DNA from: an uncultured Oscillospiraceae bacterium
GTDB lineage: Bacteria; Bacillota; Clostridia; Oscillospirales; Oscillospiraceae
Assembly (NCBI GenBank): GCA_934654755.1
Contig: CAKUGQ010000010.1
Coordinates: 8,107-72,106 of the forward strand
DNA length: 64,000 nucleotides
Direction: 5' to 3'
The position numbers and the translations under genes were made by a program. Position 1 is the stretch's first letter, and each line of letters starts with the position of its first letter. The notes under the pieces were generated by a model, which saw only the letters and a program-made list of their open reading frames with translations, was not told the origin of the DNA and did not search any database. This document shows positions 42,779-51,499 of this stretch, in pieces.

Positions 42779-44713
42779 GTGGCGAAATTCGTACCCCAGG
42801 AGGAGCTGTCGCTGGTCGATCAGGCGCGTGTCCGCCGTGAAAAGCTGGCGCAGCTTCAGTCGGAAGGGAAGGACCCCTTCCTGCGGACGCGTTTTGTGTT
42901 TGATTCGAAGTCGGCGCAGATTCGCGACGATTTTGAGGCACTGGAAGGAAAGAACGTTGCCGTCGCCGGCCGCATTATGTCCAAGCGCGGCATGGGCAAG
43001 GTGCTGTTCTGTGACCTTCAGGATGATACCGGCCGAATTCAGCTTTATCTGAAATTCGACGAGATGAGCGAGGCCGATTTTGATGACTGCCGGAAGCTCG
43101 ACATCGGTGATATTGTCGGCGTTCACGGCGATGTTTTCCGCACGCAGCGCGGCGAGATTTCCGTGCGCGCCCATGAGGTGCAGCTGCTTTCGAAGTCGCT
43201 GCTTCCGCTGCCGGACAAGTACCACGGCCTGACAAATGTGGAGACCCGCTACCGCCAGCGCTATGTCGATCTGATGGTAAACCCGGAGGTGAAGAACGCT
43301 TTCCGCGTCCGCTCCCGTTTCATCCGCTTCCTGCGCGGCTATCTGGATGAGAGAGACTTCATGGAGGTGGAGACGCCGGTGCTGAACACCATTGCCGGTG
43401 GTGCGGCGGCACGCCCCTTTGTGACGCACCACAATACGCTGGACATTGATATGTATCTGCGTATTGCCACTGAACTGCCGCTGAAGCGCTTGATTATCGG
43501 CGGAATCGACCGTGTGTACGAGGTTGGACGTATCTTCCGCAACGAGGGGATGGATCCCAAGCATAATCCCGAGTTCACGACCGTTGAGCTGTATCAGGCG
43601 TATGCGGACTTCCACGATATGATGGATATTGCCGAGGGCGTTCTTTCCGGCGCGGCTATGGAGATTCTCGGCACTTACGATGTGGAGTGGATGGGCGAGA
43701 AGGTCTCGCTGGCGCCCGGCTGGCGCAGAATGACCATGATCGAGGCCGTGCGCGAGTATGTCGGTATCGATTTTGGCGCAATCACGGACGATGCCGAGGC
43801 CGTTGCTGCGGCAAAGAGCGTCGGCGTGGAGCTGAATCCTGCTGCCGAGCCGACGTGGGGCAACGCGCTTTATACCGTGTTCGATGAGAAGGTCGAGGCG
43901 TTCCTGATTCAGCCGACCTTTATCACCATGTATCCTGTTGAGGTCAGCCCGCTGACCAAGCGCAGCCCGTCCGACCCGCGCCTGACGGAGCGTTTTGAGC
44001 TGTTTATTTGCCACTCGGAGATGGCAAATGCATATTCCGAGCTAAATGACCCGATAGATCAGCGTAAACGCTTTGAAAAACAGGTCGAGCAGCGTGAGCG
44101 CGGCGATGAGGAAACGGAAATGCTGGACGAGGATTTCCTCAACGCGATGGAGTACGGTATGCCGCCTACGGGAGGCATGGGCATGGGCATTGACCGCTGT
44201 GTCATGCTTTTGACTGGCTCTGAGACCATCCGCGACGTCATCCTCTTCCCCACGATGAAACCGATCAAGCAGTCCAGACGGGAGGAAACAAAGCCTGACA
44301 AGATTGAGACCGCACAGCCTGTGCCTGCGGAGAAAATTGATTTTTCCAATGTGCAGATCGAACCGCTGTTCTCGGATTTTGTCGATTTTGAAACCTTTGC
44401 CAAGAGCGATTTCCGTGCCGTAAAGGTCAAGGAATGCGAGGCCGTAAAGAAGTCCAAGAAGCTTCTGAAGTTCGTTTTGGATGACGGAAGCGGCACTGAT
44501 CGTGTGATTTTGAGTGGAATTCATGCCTACTATGAACCGGAGGAGCTGATAGGCAAGACCTGCATCGCCATCACCAACCTGCCGCCCAGACCCATGATGG
44601 GTATTGATTCCTGCGGTATGTTGATCTCTGCCGTTCACCACGAAAACGGCGAGGAGAAGCTGCATCTGCTGATGGTTGATCCGCACATTCCCGCAGGCGC
44701 AAAGTTGTATTGA
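42779..44713 (+). CDS. lysS: Lysyl-tRNA synthetase with C-terminal Trbp111-like domain
   Basis: 644 residues. The OB-fold anticodon domain (~55-160) is followed by a class II core with motif 2 FRNEGMDPKHNPEFTTVE (~252-269) and motif 3 GMGIDRCVMLLTGSETIRD (~464-482). Residues ~540-644 form an EMAP-II/Trbp111 tRNA-binding domain (FAKSDFRAVKVKECEAVKKS, LPPRPMMGIDSCGML), which most LysRS lack and which is best known at the end of MetRS. GTG start 42779 follows AAGGAGGA. It forms an operon with greA. Confidence 0.93.
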   Translation: MAKFVPQEELSLVDQARVRREKLAQLQSEGKDPFLRTRFVFDSKSAQIRDDFEALEGKNVAVAGRIMSKRGMGKVLFCDLQDDTGRIQLYLKFDEMSEADFDDCRKLDIGDIVGVHGDVFRTQRGEISVRAHEVQLLSKSLLPLPDKYHGLTNVETRYRQRYVDLMVNPEVKNAFRVRSRFIRFLRGYLDERDFMEVETPVLNTIAGGAAARPFVTHHNTLDIDMYLRIATELPLKRLIIGGIDRVYEVGRIFRNEGMDPKHNPEFTTVELYQAYADFHDMMDIAEGVLSGAAMEILGTYDVEWMGEKVSLAPGWRRMTMIEAVREYVGIDFGAITDDAEAVAAAKSVGVELNPAAEPTWGNALYTVFDEKVEAFLIQPTFITMYPVEVSPLTKRSPSDPRLTERFELFICHSEMANAYSELNDPIDQRKRFEKQVEQRERGDEETEMLDEDFLNAMEYGMPPTGGMGMGIDRCVMLLTGSETIRDVILFPTMKPIKQSRREETKPDKIETAQPVPAEKIDFSNVQIEPLFSDFVDFETFAKSDFRAVKVKECEAVKKSKKLLKFVLDDGSGTDRVILSGIHAYYEPEELIGKTCIAITNLPPRPMMGIDSCGMLISAVHHENGEEKLHLLMVDPHIPAGAKLY

Positions 44714-44748
44714 TTCCATTAGTCCCAAGGGGAAGCCTCTCTGGGACA

Positions 44749-44796
44749 GGAAAGCCGTCCCATATCGCTGTTTCAGGCGGTATGGGACGGCTTTTG
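44749..44796. terminator. Bidirectional terminator after lysS
   Basis: AAAGCCGTCCCATATCGC and GCGGTATGGGACGGCTTT form a long stem, with TTTT on one side and AAA on the other. It lies between convergent genes. Confidence 0.88.
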
Positions 44797-44809
44797 CCAA
44801 TTGGCGGGA

Positions 44810-45325
44810 TTACATTTCGCTTGCCGCCTCCGTCCAATACTGGAGGCCCCAATGCTCAAAATCCCATTGCTCCATGTAGGAATTGCATTCATAGTCGATA
44901 TAATAAAGCTTTCCGCTGCGGGAGACGAAGTTGGTAGGGTAGTAGTCAATATTCAATCCGGCAGGGTAAAGCAGACGGCACATGGCGCGTACCTGCTCCG
45001 TAAGCGCTGGTCTCATCTGTCCCGATTTGAGCAGCTCCGCAACAGTTGGCCCGGCAATGTATTCTTTCAGAATACGCTCCTGCCGATCATCTACGGCCAG
45101 AAGCCTGGGCATGGGAATGCCGAGCTTCCAAAGCGTTCCGTAGTCGCGCAGTTCGGCCTGCAGCTTGTCGCCGAAGGCGTAGTAGTCACACGGTTCGTGA
45201 TGGATCTGCTTTAGGACATATGGCGTTGTTCCGTCTGTCACAAGGTAGGAGTAGCCGCCCTTTCCCTTCCCAAGGAGCCGGAGCACGGCGTATTCTGTGT
45301 CATTTACGGTTAATGAATCGCACAT
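44810..45325 (-). CDS. Small protein-kinase-like protein
   Basis: 171 residues with a kinase-like layout: glycine-rich loop LLGKGKGGYSYLV (~17-29), lysine in YVLKQI (~36-41), hinge ILKEYIAGPTV (~85-95), a catalytic loop NIDYYPTNFV (~124-133, where a canonical kinase has HxD), and the metal motif as YIDYECN (~142-148). It is shorter than usual kinases and may be a minimal or atypical one. Automatic annotation would call it a serine/threonine kinase. The ribosome site GGAGG lies rather far (13 bases) from ATG 45325. Confidence 0.65.
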   Translation of the reverse strand: MCDSLTVNDTEYAVLRLLGKGKGGYSYLVTDGTTPYVLKQIHHEPCDYYAFGDKLQAELRDYGTLWKLGIPMPRLLAVDDRQERILKEYIAGPTVAELLKSGQMRPALTEQVRAMCRLLYPAGLNIDYYPTNFVSRSGKLYYIDYECNSYMEQWDFEHWGLQYWTEAASEM

Positions 45326-45376
45326 GACGATTTTTAATGCCTCCGTTCTCGGTTGTTCGTCTCCGCTTACGCGGAA

Positions 45377-45802
45377 TCATCCGTTCAAATAGCGTTCTTT
45401 TCCCCACCAACTCGGCATCAGCTCCTTGAGGGTAACGATCTCACGGGTTTCGTAGTTGACCATAATCTCTGTGTTTTCGTTTTCTTCGTTGAGCTGGTAC
45501 AAAAACTCGCGGCACGCACCGCACGGCATTCCGCTCCCGCCGCCGGATGGCGCCTGATCACGGAAGGCGATCAGTCTTTTGATTTTTGTCTGACCGCTGT
45601 TCACATACATATTCAGTGCAGCCACACGCTCTGCACACAGGTTCATCACACCGCTGCACGCCTCGATACAAAAGCCTGTGTAGATCGTTCCGTCCTCGCT
45701 TTCCAGAGCACATACCACATGGTGCGCATAGACGAAGGGCGTAACATCCTCAGGGTGATATTCTTTTTTTGCTCGTTGATAGAGTTTTTCCCATATGTCC
45801 AT
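45377..45802 (-). CDS. cdd: Cytidine deaminase family protein
   Basis: 141 residues. The zinc and catalytic motifs are CAER (~55-58, Cys ligand and proton-shuttle Glu) and PCGACREFL (~93-101), the three-Cys zinc site of tetrameric cytidine deaminases. It would convert cytidine and deoxycytidine to uridine forms in pyrimidine salvage; a blasticidin-deaminase-like activity is an alternative. ATG 45802 follows GAGGACGG; the frame is open to 45886 but the extension is not family-like. Confidence 0.82.
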   Translation of the reverse strand: MDIWEKLYQRAKKEYHPEDVTPFVYAHHVVCALESEDGTIYTGFCIEACSGVMNLCAERVAALNMYVNSGQTKIKRLIAFRDQAPSGGGSGMPCGACREFLYQLNEENENTEIMVNYETREIVTLKELMPSWWGKERYLNG

Positions 45803-45882
45803 AGTTCTGCCGTCCTCTATGATAATTGTGTCTTCACTATTATATCTATCCGATGCCGAGCGGTCAAGGGGGGAAGTATTTC

Positions 45883-46144
45883 TCATGCGTTACACACGTT
45901 TTGTCCGATCCAAAACTCACATAAAAGTAACCAAACCCATCGGCTGCCGGCTATATTTGACAATACAGGTCCAGCATTTAGCGGCGTGCCGCCGTTCATA
46001 TCGGTCAGCCAATGCACGACGGAGATCAATCGCCAGACGCTCACAAAGGCAGTAAGCATGCCGAGAATCACAAGAACGGCACGGTGACGGCCATGTGGTA
46101 AATACGGTTCTCCCGAGTTCCTGTAGTTTCTCGTGAAATTCCAT
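45883..46144 (-). pseudogene. Frameshifted remnant, probably of an XRE-type regulator with membrane tail
   Basis: ATG 46144 opens with MEFHEKLQELG, a start common in XRE-family regulators, but the sequence then leaves that family and the frame becomes Cys/Arg-rich nonsense. A second frame, ending at 45883, carries a hydrophobic stretch of about 60 residues (VILGMLTAFVSVWRLISVV and SRWVWLLLCEFWI). The simplest reading is an internal deletion plus frameshift, near 46090. The parent gene is not identified with certainty. Confidence 0.45.
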
Positions 46145-46174
46145 TTCTCGCCTCTAACCCCTCTTTCTATTCCG

Positions 46175-46801
46175 TTATCCCTTTTCCAAAGCCACAATAT
46201 CTCCCGACTGTATAGCGGTAATGCTGCGTTTGATTTTTTCTTCGTCCCAATCCCACCAGCGCAGGACTTGCAGCTTCTCAATCGTTGCATCGTCAAACCG
46301 TCTGCGGATGGGCTTTGCGGGAACACCGCCGACGACGGTATAGGGCGGCACATCCTTTGTTACCACGGCGCGTGTTCCGATAATTGCACCGTCACCGATT
46401 TTCACGCCGGGCATAATGACAGCCTCATAACCGATCCACACATCATTACCGATCGCGGTGTCGCCCTTGTTGTCCCATGCGTCGCAGATGTTTTTCGCAT
46501 CAAGCTCCCACTCGTCAAAGAAGATGGGGAAGGTGTAGGTGGACAGTGACTTCATCGAGTGGTTCCCGCTGGTGAACAGGAATTTTGCGCCGCAGGCGAT
46601 GGAACAGAATTTTCCGATGATCAGGCGGTCGCCGTTGATCGGATAGTGATAGAGTACATTGTTCTTTTCAAAGTCGCAGGGATCGTGGACGAAATCGTTG
46701 TAGATCGTGTAGTCGCCGACCTCGATGTTTGGGGCTGTGATTACATTTTTCAGGTAAACCGTCTGCCGATCGTGCGGACGGGGATAGACTTTGTTTTTCA
46801 T
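46175..46801 (-). CDS. Vat/CatB-type xenobiotic acetyltransferase
   Basis: A 208-residue left-handed beta-helix (hexapeptide) acetyltransferase. The catalytic His is in TSGNHSMKSL (~78-87). The coils are visible as IGNDVWIGYEAVIMPGVKIGDGAIIG (~117-142), ending VVGGVPAKPIRRRF. Relatives acetylate streptogramin A (Vat) or chloramphenicol (CatB), but many have no known resistance role, so resistance is not asserted. The start overlaps the DUF998 stop by four bases, so the two are coupled. Confidence 0.83.
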   Translation of the reverse strand: MKNKVYPRPHDRQTVYLKNVITAPNIEVGDYTIYNDFVHDPCDFEKNNVLYHYPINGDRLIIGKFCSIACGAKFLFTSGNHSMKSLSTYTFPIFFDEWELDAKNICDAWDNKGDTAIGNDVWIGYEAVIMPGVKIGDGAIIGTRAVVTKDVPPYTVVGGVPAKPIRRRFDDATIEKLQVLRWWDWDEEKIKRSITAIQSGDIVALEKG

Positions 46802-47448
46802 TCTGATACCCCTTGAGAATACTTATTTTCGGCTTTCGTACAAAACAGGTGAATGCCAAGTGCTGCATTGAAACCTGTCGCGGCAAACACGCTGAAGCGC
46901 TCCACAACGCCGAAGTATTCGGCGGGGACAATTTTCATGCCCATTGCTCCTACAAGCATCATGCCGAGAGCAACGCCTGCGCATACGCCGTAAGAGCGGC
47001 AATTCTTACTTTTTATCCCGGCGACGATGACTATAGTCAGCGATACGATAGACAGCAGTACCACCAAAGCGGTAACGACCATGTGCATCACATCCTGAAA
47101 TGCGCCGGCGTAGCCGCTGTCACTCAGCGGGAACATTCGATAGCCCACTGCTGAGATCCATTCCATCACGGCAAACAGATAGATTCCGGAACGGAGCAGC
47201 TTGGTTTTTTGCCCTCCAATGCCGATGCAGACGACGGTCGCACAAACGACCTCGCATGCATTGTAAAGGGCGCTGAGTTGATTCCAGAGCGCCAGCGACG
47301 ACGCGTTGGCGGCGCTCAGGTCGCTGACCGCCTGCGCCATCCAGTTGTAGCCGGGATAGGCCAGCGGCGAAAACACTACTGCTGCCGTGTATGAAAGAAA
47401 GCTGACAATGCCGAGCAGCCCAAGCTTTTGAATCAATGGTTTCTTCAT
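46798..47448 (-). CDS. DUF998 membrane protein
   Basis: 216 residues with about six membrane spans. The family start is clear: GIVSFLSYTAAVVFSPLAYPGYNWMAQAVSDLSA (~10-43 in this frame, ending in the AVSDLSA block). The role is unknown. ATG 47448 follows GGGAGAG by eight bases and overlaps the TetR stop as ATGA; an in-frame ATG at 47475 lies inside the regulator. It forms an operon TetR-DUF998-acetyltransferase. Confidence 0.82.
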   Translation of the reverse strand: MKKPLIQKLGLLGIVSFLSYTAAVVFSPLAYPGYNWMAQAVSDLSAANASSLALWNQLSALYNACEVVCATVVCIGIGGQKTKLLRSGIYLFAVMEWISAVGYRMFPLSDSGYAGAFQDVMHMVVTALVVLLSIVSLTIVIVAGIKSKNCRSYGVCAGVALGMMLVGAMGMKIVPAEYFGVVERFSVFAATGFNAALGIHLFCTKAENKYSQGVSE

Positions 47449-48092
47449 TTGTTTTTCTCTCCCTGTGTATTGCATCCGTGAACCATACGAAAAAAGAGAC
47501 TGACATGATTTTTGAGTTTTTCAAGACATTCGTCTTCCTTTTCCGGCTGACGGTCGCAAATGCCGATGAGCGTTATGACCGGTGCGACATACAGCATGGC
47601 CAACGCGTCCGCGTCGTCTGCGCAAATCTCACCGGAAGCGATCAGGGCGCGGAAAATACCGGCGTGGTAGTGCAGAATCCGTTCCACATACCGCTTGGAA
47701 TAGAGCGCCGCCAATTCCGGTGAACGGAATTGCTCAATGGTCATCATACGGCGAAAGCGGCGGATCGTTTCATTATGAAGGGAGTATTCAAAGATCTGCC
47801 GCACCTTTTCAAAGAGAACGTCCTCGGAGGTTTCCGTAAAAATCGGAATGTCCTTTTGCACATTCTGCACATGGATGTCGATCTTATCGGTATCCGACTC
47901 GTACTGTGCTGCCGTAGATTCTACGATGGCATCAAAGATCGCCTGCTTACTCGGAAAATGATTGTACAGCGACGGCGCCTTGATGCCGACCGCATTTGCA
48001 ATCTCGCCCACGCTGACGGAGTCGTATCCCTGTGCAGAAAACAGCTCCAAGGCCTTATCCAAAATTCTCTGTTTGGTGTCCTCCTGTTTCAT
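47445..48092 (-). CDS. TetR/AcrR family transcriptional regulator
   Basis: 215 residues. The N-terminal HTH reads ILDKALELFSAQGYDSVSVGEIANAVGIKAPSLYNHF (split here as ILDKALELFSAQGYDSVS then VGEIANAVGIKAPSLYNHF, ~10-46). The C-terminal helices form the ligand domain. It heads the operon with DUF998 and the acetyltransferase, and a palindrome overlaps its transcription start, so it is probably an autorepressor that senses a small molecule. Confidence 0.88.
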   Translation of the reverse strand: MKQEDTKQRILDKALELFSAQGYDSVSVGEIANAVGIKAPSLYNHFPSKQAIFDAIVESTAAQYESDTDKIDIHVQNVQKDIPIFTETSEDVLFEKVRQIFEYSLHNETIRRFRRMMTIEQFRSPELAALYSKRYVERILHYHAGIFRALIASGEICADDADALAMLYVAPVITLIGICDRQPEKEDECLEKLKNHVSLFFRMVHGCNTQGEKNK

Positions 48093-48103
48093 ATTCGCAC
48101 CCC

Positions 48104-48154
48104 GCTAACTAATATTCGTTAGCTTTATTATAATCGTATCTTGCGAAATGTCAA
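48104..48154 (-). promoter_or_regulatory. Promoter and TetR operator
   Basis: Minus strand TTGACA (48149-48154), a 16-base spacer and TATAAT (48127-48132). Just downstream lies the near-perfect palindrome GCTAACTAATATTCGTTAGC (48104-48123), covering the expected start of transcription, the classic place for a TetR repressor. Confidence 0.8.
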
Positions 48155-48220
48155 GAGGGGAAATTAAACGTTTCTCTCGACTGTCACACTTTTCGCTTCA
48201 GACAATCCGGATATGGAAAG

Positions 48221-48247
48221 GCCGCATAAACGCGTGGTTTACGCGGC
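48221..48247 (-). terminator. Hairpin after the Crp/Fnr gene
   Basis: On the minus strand GCCGCGTAAAC and GTTTATGCGGC enclose CACGC, followed by CTTTCC. A weak T tract. Confidence 0.5.
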
Positions 48248-48320
48248 TTCTGCGTAGGAAGGTTGCGACCTTCAATTTAAGGAGAAGGGGCGCATGATAT
48301 GGATTCAATACGTATGGCTG

Positions 48321-48983
48321 TTACACCTTCAATAAAAAGTGGTTTTTATAATAATCAAGTAACCCTTCGTTACGCATTTTACCAAGCTCTAACGACAATC
48401 CGCTGCGCTCGACTGCAAGATAATCCGCAAGCTGCTGCCTTGAAAAGGGAATGTCAAATTCGCATGCCCCAAGTCGCTGCGCTTCTGCGGAGAGATAAGA
48501 CATAATCTTTGAGCGCGTGGTACGTTGCCCCATATGTGTGATTTTTTCGTTGAACCGCAGGTTCTTCCCTGCAAGCTCGCTGAGAAGGTTCCGGATGATT
48601 CGGCTGTGATGGGCGCAGGCGGATGGGCATATATTCAGGATGCGACTTACATTCAGAAACATTGCGGTGACAGGAGTTTCCGCTATGACGCTCACATTTA
48701 GCTTGGAACCGGGTGCACAGGCATAGGCTGCGGCGAAGGTCTGCCCCGGACCTGCTTTGGAAAGAATATTGCGGTTTCCCCAAATGTCCTCCTGTATGAT
48801 TAGAACGTTTCCTGATAGCACAAGGCCTATCGAATCTACGGTATCCCCGGCGCGCAGCACAAAGACTTCCTTCAGGAAGTCCTTTTTTTCTGCTTTGAGA
48901 CAGGAGAGCATCGCCGTCAATTCCTCCTCCGAGATGCCGGAGAAGAGCGGAGTCGAACGGATCACAGGCAGAAAACCCTTCAT
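48321..48983 (-). CDS. Crp/Fnr family regulator, HcpR-like
   Basis: 220 residues. The cyclic-nucleotide-binding-type domain (~14-130) is followed by the HTH FSRQQLADYLAVERSGLSLELGKM (~180-203). It faces the ferredoxin-hcp operon. In anaerobes the Crp/Fnr member HcpR senses nitric oxide or nitrite and activates hcp. A perfect GTTGAAAATTCAAC palindrome in the shared gap supports this. Sensing chemistry cannot be read from the sequence. Confidence 0.85.
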   Translation of the reverse strand: MKGFLPVIRSTPLFSGISEEELTAMLSCLKAEKKDFLKEVFVLRAGDTVDSIGLVLSGNVLIIQEDIWGNRNILSKAGPGQTFAAAYACAPGSKLNVSVIAETPVTAMFLNVSRILNICPSACAHHSRIIRNLLSELAGKNLRFNEKITHMGQRTTRSKIMSYLSAEAQRLGACEFDIPFSRQQLADYLAVERSGLSLELGKMRNEGLLDYYKNHFLLKV

Positions 48984-48998
48984 AAAAAAACCTCCATC

Positions 48999-49040
48999 GT
49001 TGAAAATTCAACCGACTTATTGATTATATTATATTATAAT
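48999..49040 (+). promoter_or_regulatory. HcpR-type operator and hcp promoter
   Basis: A perfect 14-bp palindrome GTTGAAAATTCAAC (48999-49012) and a -10 TATAAT (49035-49040) without a good -35. With a start near 49047, the palindrome centre is at about -41.5, the class II activator position. Confidence 0.75.
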
Positions 49041-49068
49041 ATGCCCAGAAAGGCAAGGAGGCACGGAT

Positions 49069-49779
49069 ATGAAAAGAAGAATTATTGAAATCGATCAGGA
49101 AAAGTGCAACGGCTGCGGTTCCTGCGCGACTGCCTGCCACGAGGGCGCTATCGTCATGGTGGACGGAAAGGCGCAGCTGGTGCGGGATGATTACTGTGAC
49201 GGCCTGGGTGACTGCCTGCCCGCTTGCCCCACCGGGGCGATCTCCTTTGTGGAGCGCGAGGCTGCCGCCTATGATGAACGGGCGGTGCTCGCAAATAAGC
49301 AGAAGAAGATGCAGCAGGAGGGAATGCACCTCCCCGGTGGCTGCCCGGGAACACGGATGAAAACAATACGGCGTGCGGAGCCGTCCGGCACCGAGACCGC
49401 TCCCGCTGCGGTACAAAGCTGCCTGTCTCAGTGGCCGGTGCAGATCCGACTGGTTCCCGTGAGCGCGCCTTATCTTGATGGTGCGAAGCTGCTCATCGCC
49501 GCCGATTGCACGGCTTATGCCTATGCCGCTTTCCACGAACGGTTCATAAAGGGGCATATCACGCTAGTGGGCTGCCCTAAATTGGACGGTGTGGACTATT
49601 CCGAGAAGCTCACTGAGATCATTCGTAATAACGATATCAGGAGCGTAACCATCGTGCGTATGGAGGTTCCCTGCTGCGGCGGACTGGAGCACGCAGCGAA
49701 AACCGCATTGCAGGACAGCGGAAAATTCATTCCGTGGCAGGTTGTGACCATTTCCACGGACGGAAATATACTCGACTAA
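49069..49779 (+). CDS. 4Fe-4S ferredoxin-domain protein of the hcp operon
   Basis: 236 residues. Two 4Fe-4S motifs at the start: CNGCGSCATACH (~12-23) and a second with CDGLGDCLPACP (~44-55), whose spacing differs from the classic CxxCxxCxxxCP. The C-terminal half (~125-236) has GCPKLD and VPCCGGLEHA, as in proteins that follow ferredoxin domains next to hcp in Clostridia. It probably feeds electrons to Hcp. AAGGAGG precedes ATG 49069. Confidence 0.85.
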   Translation: MKRRIIEIDQEKCNGCGSCATACHEGAIVMVDGKAQLVRDDYCDGLGDCLPACPTGAISFVEREAAAYDERAVLANKQKKMQQEGMHLPGGCPGTRMKTIRRAEPSGTETAPAAVQSCLSQWPVQIRLVPVSAPYLDGAKLLIAADCTAYAYAAFHERFIKGHITLVGCPKLDGVDYSEKLTEIIRNNDIRSVTIVRMEVPCCGGLEHAAKTALQDSGKFIPWQVVTISTDGNILD

Positions 49780-49799
49780 ATGAAAGAGAGGATTTCAGG

Positions 49800-51386
49800 A
49801 TGGATCGAAAAATGTTTTGTTTTCAGTGTGAGCAGACGGCGGGCTGCACCGGCTGCACGGGAAAAGCCGGCGTCTGCGGCAAGACCGCCGATGTAGCGAA
49901 GCTTCAGGACGAACTGACCGGTGCTTTGATTGGGCTGTCACGTGCGGCAGAGTATGCCTCGGATTTGAACGAGGCTATATGGCGTTTGATGATTGAAGGA
50001 CTGTTTACCGCCGTTACCAATGTGAATTTCGATGAAAAGACCCTACAGGAGCAGATCGATCGGATACATGGGGAAAAGGCATGCCTTGTTTCCGATTACT
50101 CCGGCTGCGCTTCTGTGGATGATTACGATATGGAGAATGTCTGGAATGCGCAGGAGGACATTCGCAGTCTCAAATCCCTCATTCTTTTCGGTGTGCGCGG
50201 TATGGCGGCTTATGCGCATCACGCTATGGTGCTGGGCTATACCGATGAGGAGGTGAATCGCTTCTTTGCCAAGGCACTCTTTGCCATTGGTGAGGATTGG
50301 GGGATGAACGAGCTGCTGCCTATCGTGATGGAGGTTGGTGAGAAAAACCTCAAGTGCATGGCGCTTCTGGACAAGGCCAACACCGAAAGCTACGGAACGC
50401 CCGTGCCTGTTACCGTTCCGCTGACTGTAGAAAAGGGGCCGTTCATCGTCATCTCCGGCCACGATCTCCACGACCTGAAGCTGCTGCTGGAGCAGACCGA
50501 GGGCAAGGGCGTCAACATCTACACCCACGGCGAAATGCTCCCTGCTCACGGCTACCCTGAACTGAAAAAGTATTCCCATCTCAAGGGCAATTTCGGTACG
50601 GCATGGCAGAATCAGCAGAAAGAATTTGCGTCTCTTCCGGCACCGGTACTGTTCACAACCAACTGCCTGATGCCGCCGAAAGCAAGCTATGCCGACCGCG
50701 TGTTCACCACGGCAGTGGTATCTTACCCCGAAATGACGCACATCGGAGAGAACAAGGATTTCACCCCGGTGATCGAAAAGGCTTTGGAGCTGGGTGGCTA
50801 CTCCGAGGACAAGCCTTTCACCGGCATGAACGGCGGCAGCACGGTTATGACGGGCTTTGCGCGCGGCACGGTGCTTGGCGCGGCAGACCGGATCATCGAG
50901 GCGGTCAAGTCCGGCGCGATCCGACACTTCTTCCTGGTTGCCGGTTGTGACGGCGCACGCCCCGGCCGCAACTATTACACGGAGTTTGTCAAGCAGACGC
51001 CTGCCGATACCGTAGTGCTGACACTTGCCTGCGGCAAATACCGTTTCAACGACCTTGATCTCGGCACCATCGGCGGTCTGCCCCGTTTGATGGATGTCGG
51101 ACAGTGCAACGACGCTTACAGCGCCATCCGGATTGCCGTTGCCCTTGCTGATGCTTTTGGCTGCGGCGTGGACGATCTTCCGCTGTCCATGGTGCTCTCC
51201 TGGTACGAGCAGAAAGCCGTGTGTATCCTGCTGACGCTGTTGTATCTGGGTATCAGAAATATTCGCCTTGGCCCCACGCTGCCGGCGTTCGTTTCGCCCA
51301 ATGTGCTGAACTATCTCGTAGAGAACTTCGGAATTGCCCCCATCACTACGCCGGAAGGGGATTTGAAGCAGCTTCTTAAAAAATAA
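49800..51386 (+). CDS. hcp: Hydroxylamine reductase / hybrid cluster protein
   Basis: 528 residues. The N-terminal cluster motif MFCFQCEQTAGCTGCTGKAGVCGK holds the conserved cysteines. Further ligands are in HGEMLPAHGYPEL (~243-255), NCLMPP and GCDGARPGRNYYT (~384-396). Hcp reduces nitric oxide or hydroxylamine and protects anaerobes under nitrosative stress. ATG 49800 is 20 bases after the ferredoxin stop. Confidence 0.95.
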   Translation: MDRKMFCFQCEQTAGCTGCTGKAGVCGKTADVAKLQDELTGALIGLSRAAEYASDLNEAIWRLMIEGLFTAVTNVNFDEKTLQEQIDRIHGEKACLVSDYSGCASVDDYDMENVWNAQEDIRSLKSLILFGVRGMAAYAHHAMVLGYTDEEVNRFFAKALFAIGEDWGMNELLPIVMEVGEKNLKCMALLDKANTESYGTPVPVTVPLTVEKGPFIVISGHDLHDLKLLLEQTEGKGVNIYTHGEMLPAHGYPELKKYSHLKGNFGTAWQNQQKEFASLPAPVLFTTNCLMPPKASYADRVFTTAVVSYPEMTHIGENKDFTPVIEKALELGGYSEDKPFTGMNGGSTVMTGFARGTVLGAADRIIEAVKSGAIRHFFLVAGCDGARPGRNYYTEFVKQTPADTVVLTLACGKYRFNDLDLGTIGGLPRLMDVGQCNDAYSAIRIAVALADAFGCGVDDLPLSMVLSWYEQKAVCILLTLLYLGIRNIRLGPTLPAFVSPNVLNYLVENFGIAPITTPEGDLKQLLKK

Positions 51387-51499
51387 CAACGCTCCACAGG
51401 GCATATAATGACAGATACGTCTCACCTCCGTCTTCGCGGTGGTGAGGCGTAATACAACTCAGAAGTTCCATTCTGCCGCCGGTATAGAGGACAAGGGAC

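Noticed and set aside
46175..46801. Calling the acetyltransferase a streptogramin or chloramphenicol resistance gene
   Set aside because: The fold is right, but the family includes many enzymes without a resistance role, and no close match can be shown without a search.
48299..48505. A 68-codon plus-strand frame with an upstream AAGGAGAAGG
   Set aside because: It runs antisense into the Crp/Fnr gene and has no family features, although the ribosome-like site is tempting.
51410..51460. Hairpin with CTCACC/GGTGAG after hcp as a terminator
   Set aside because: It lacks a T tract and lies in pseudogene debris, so it was not called.
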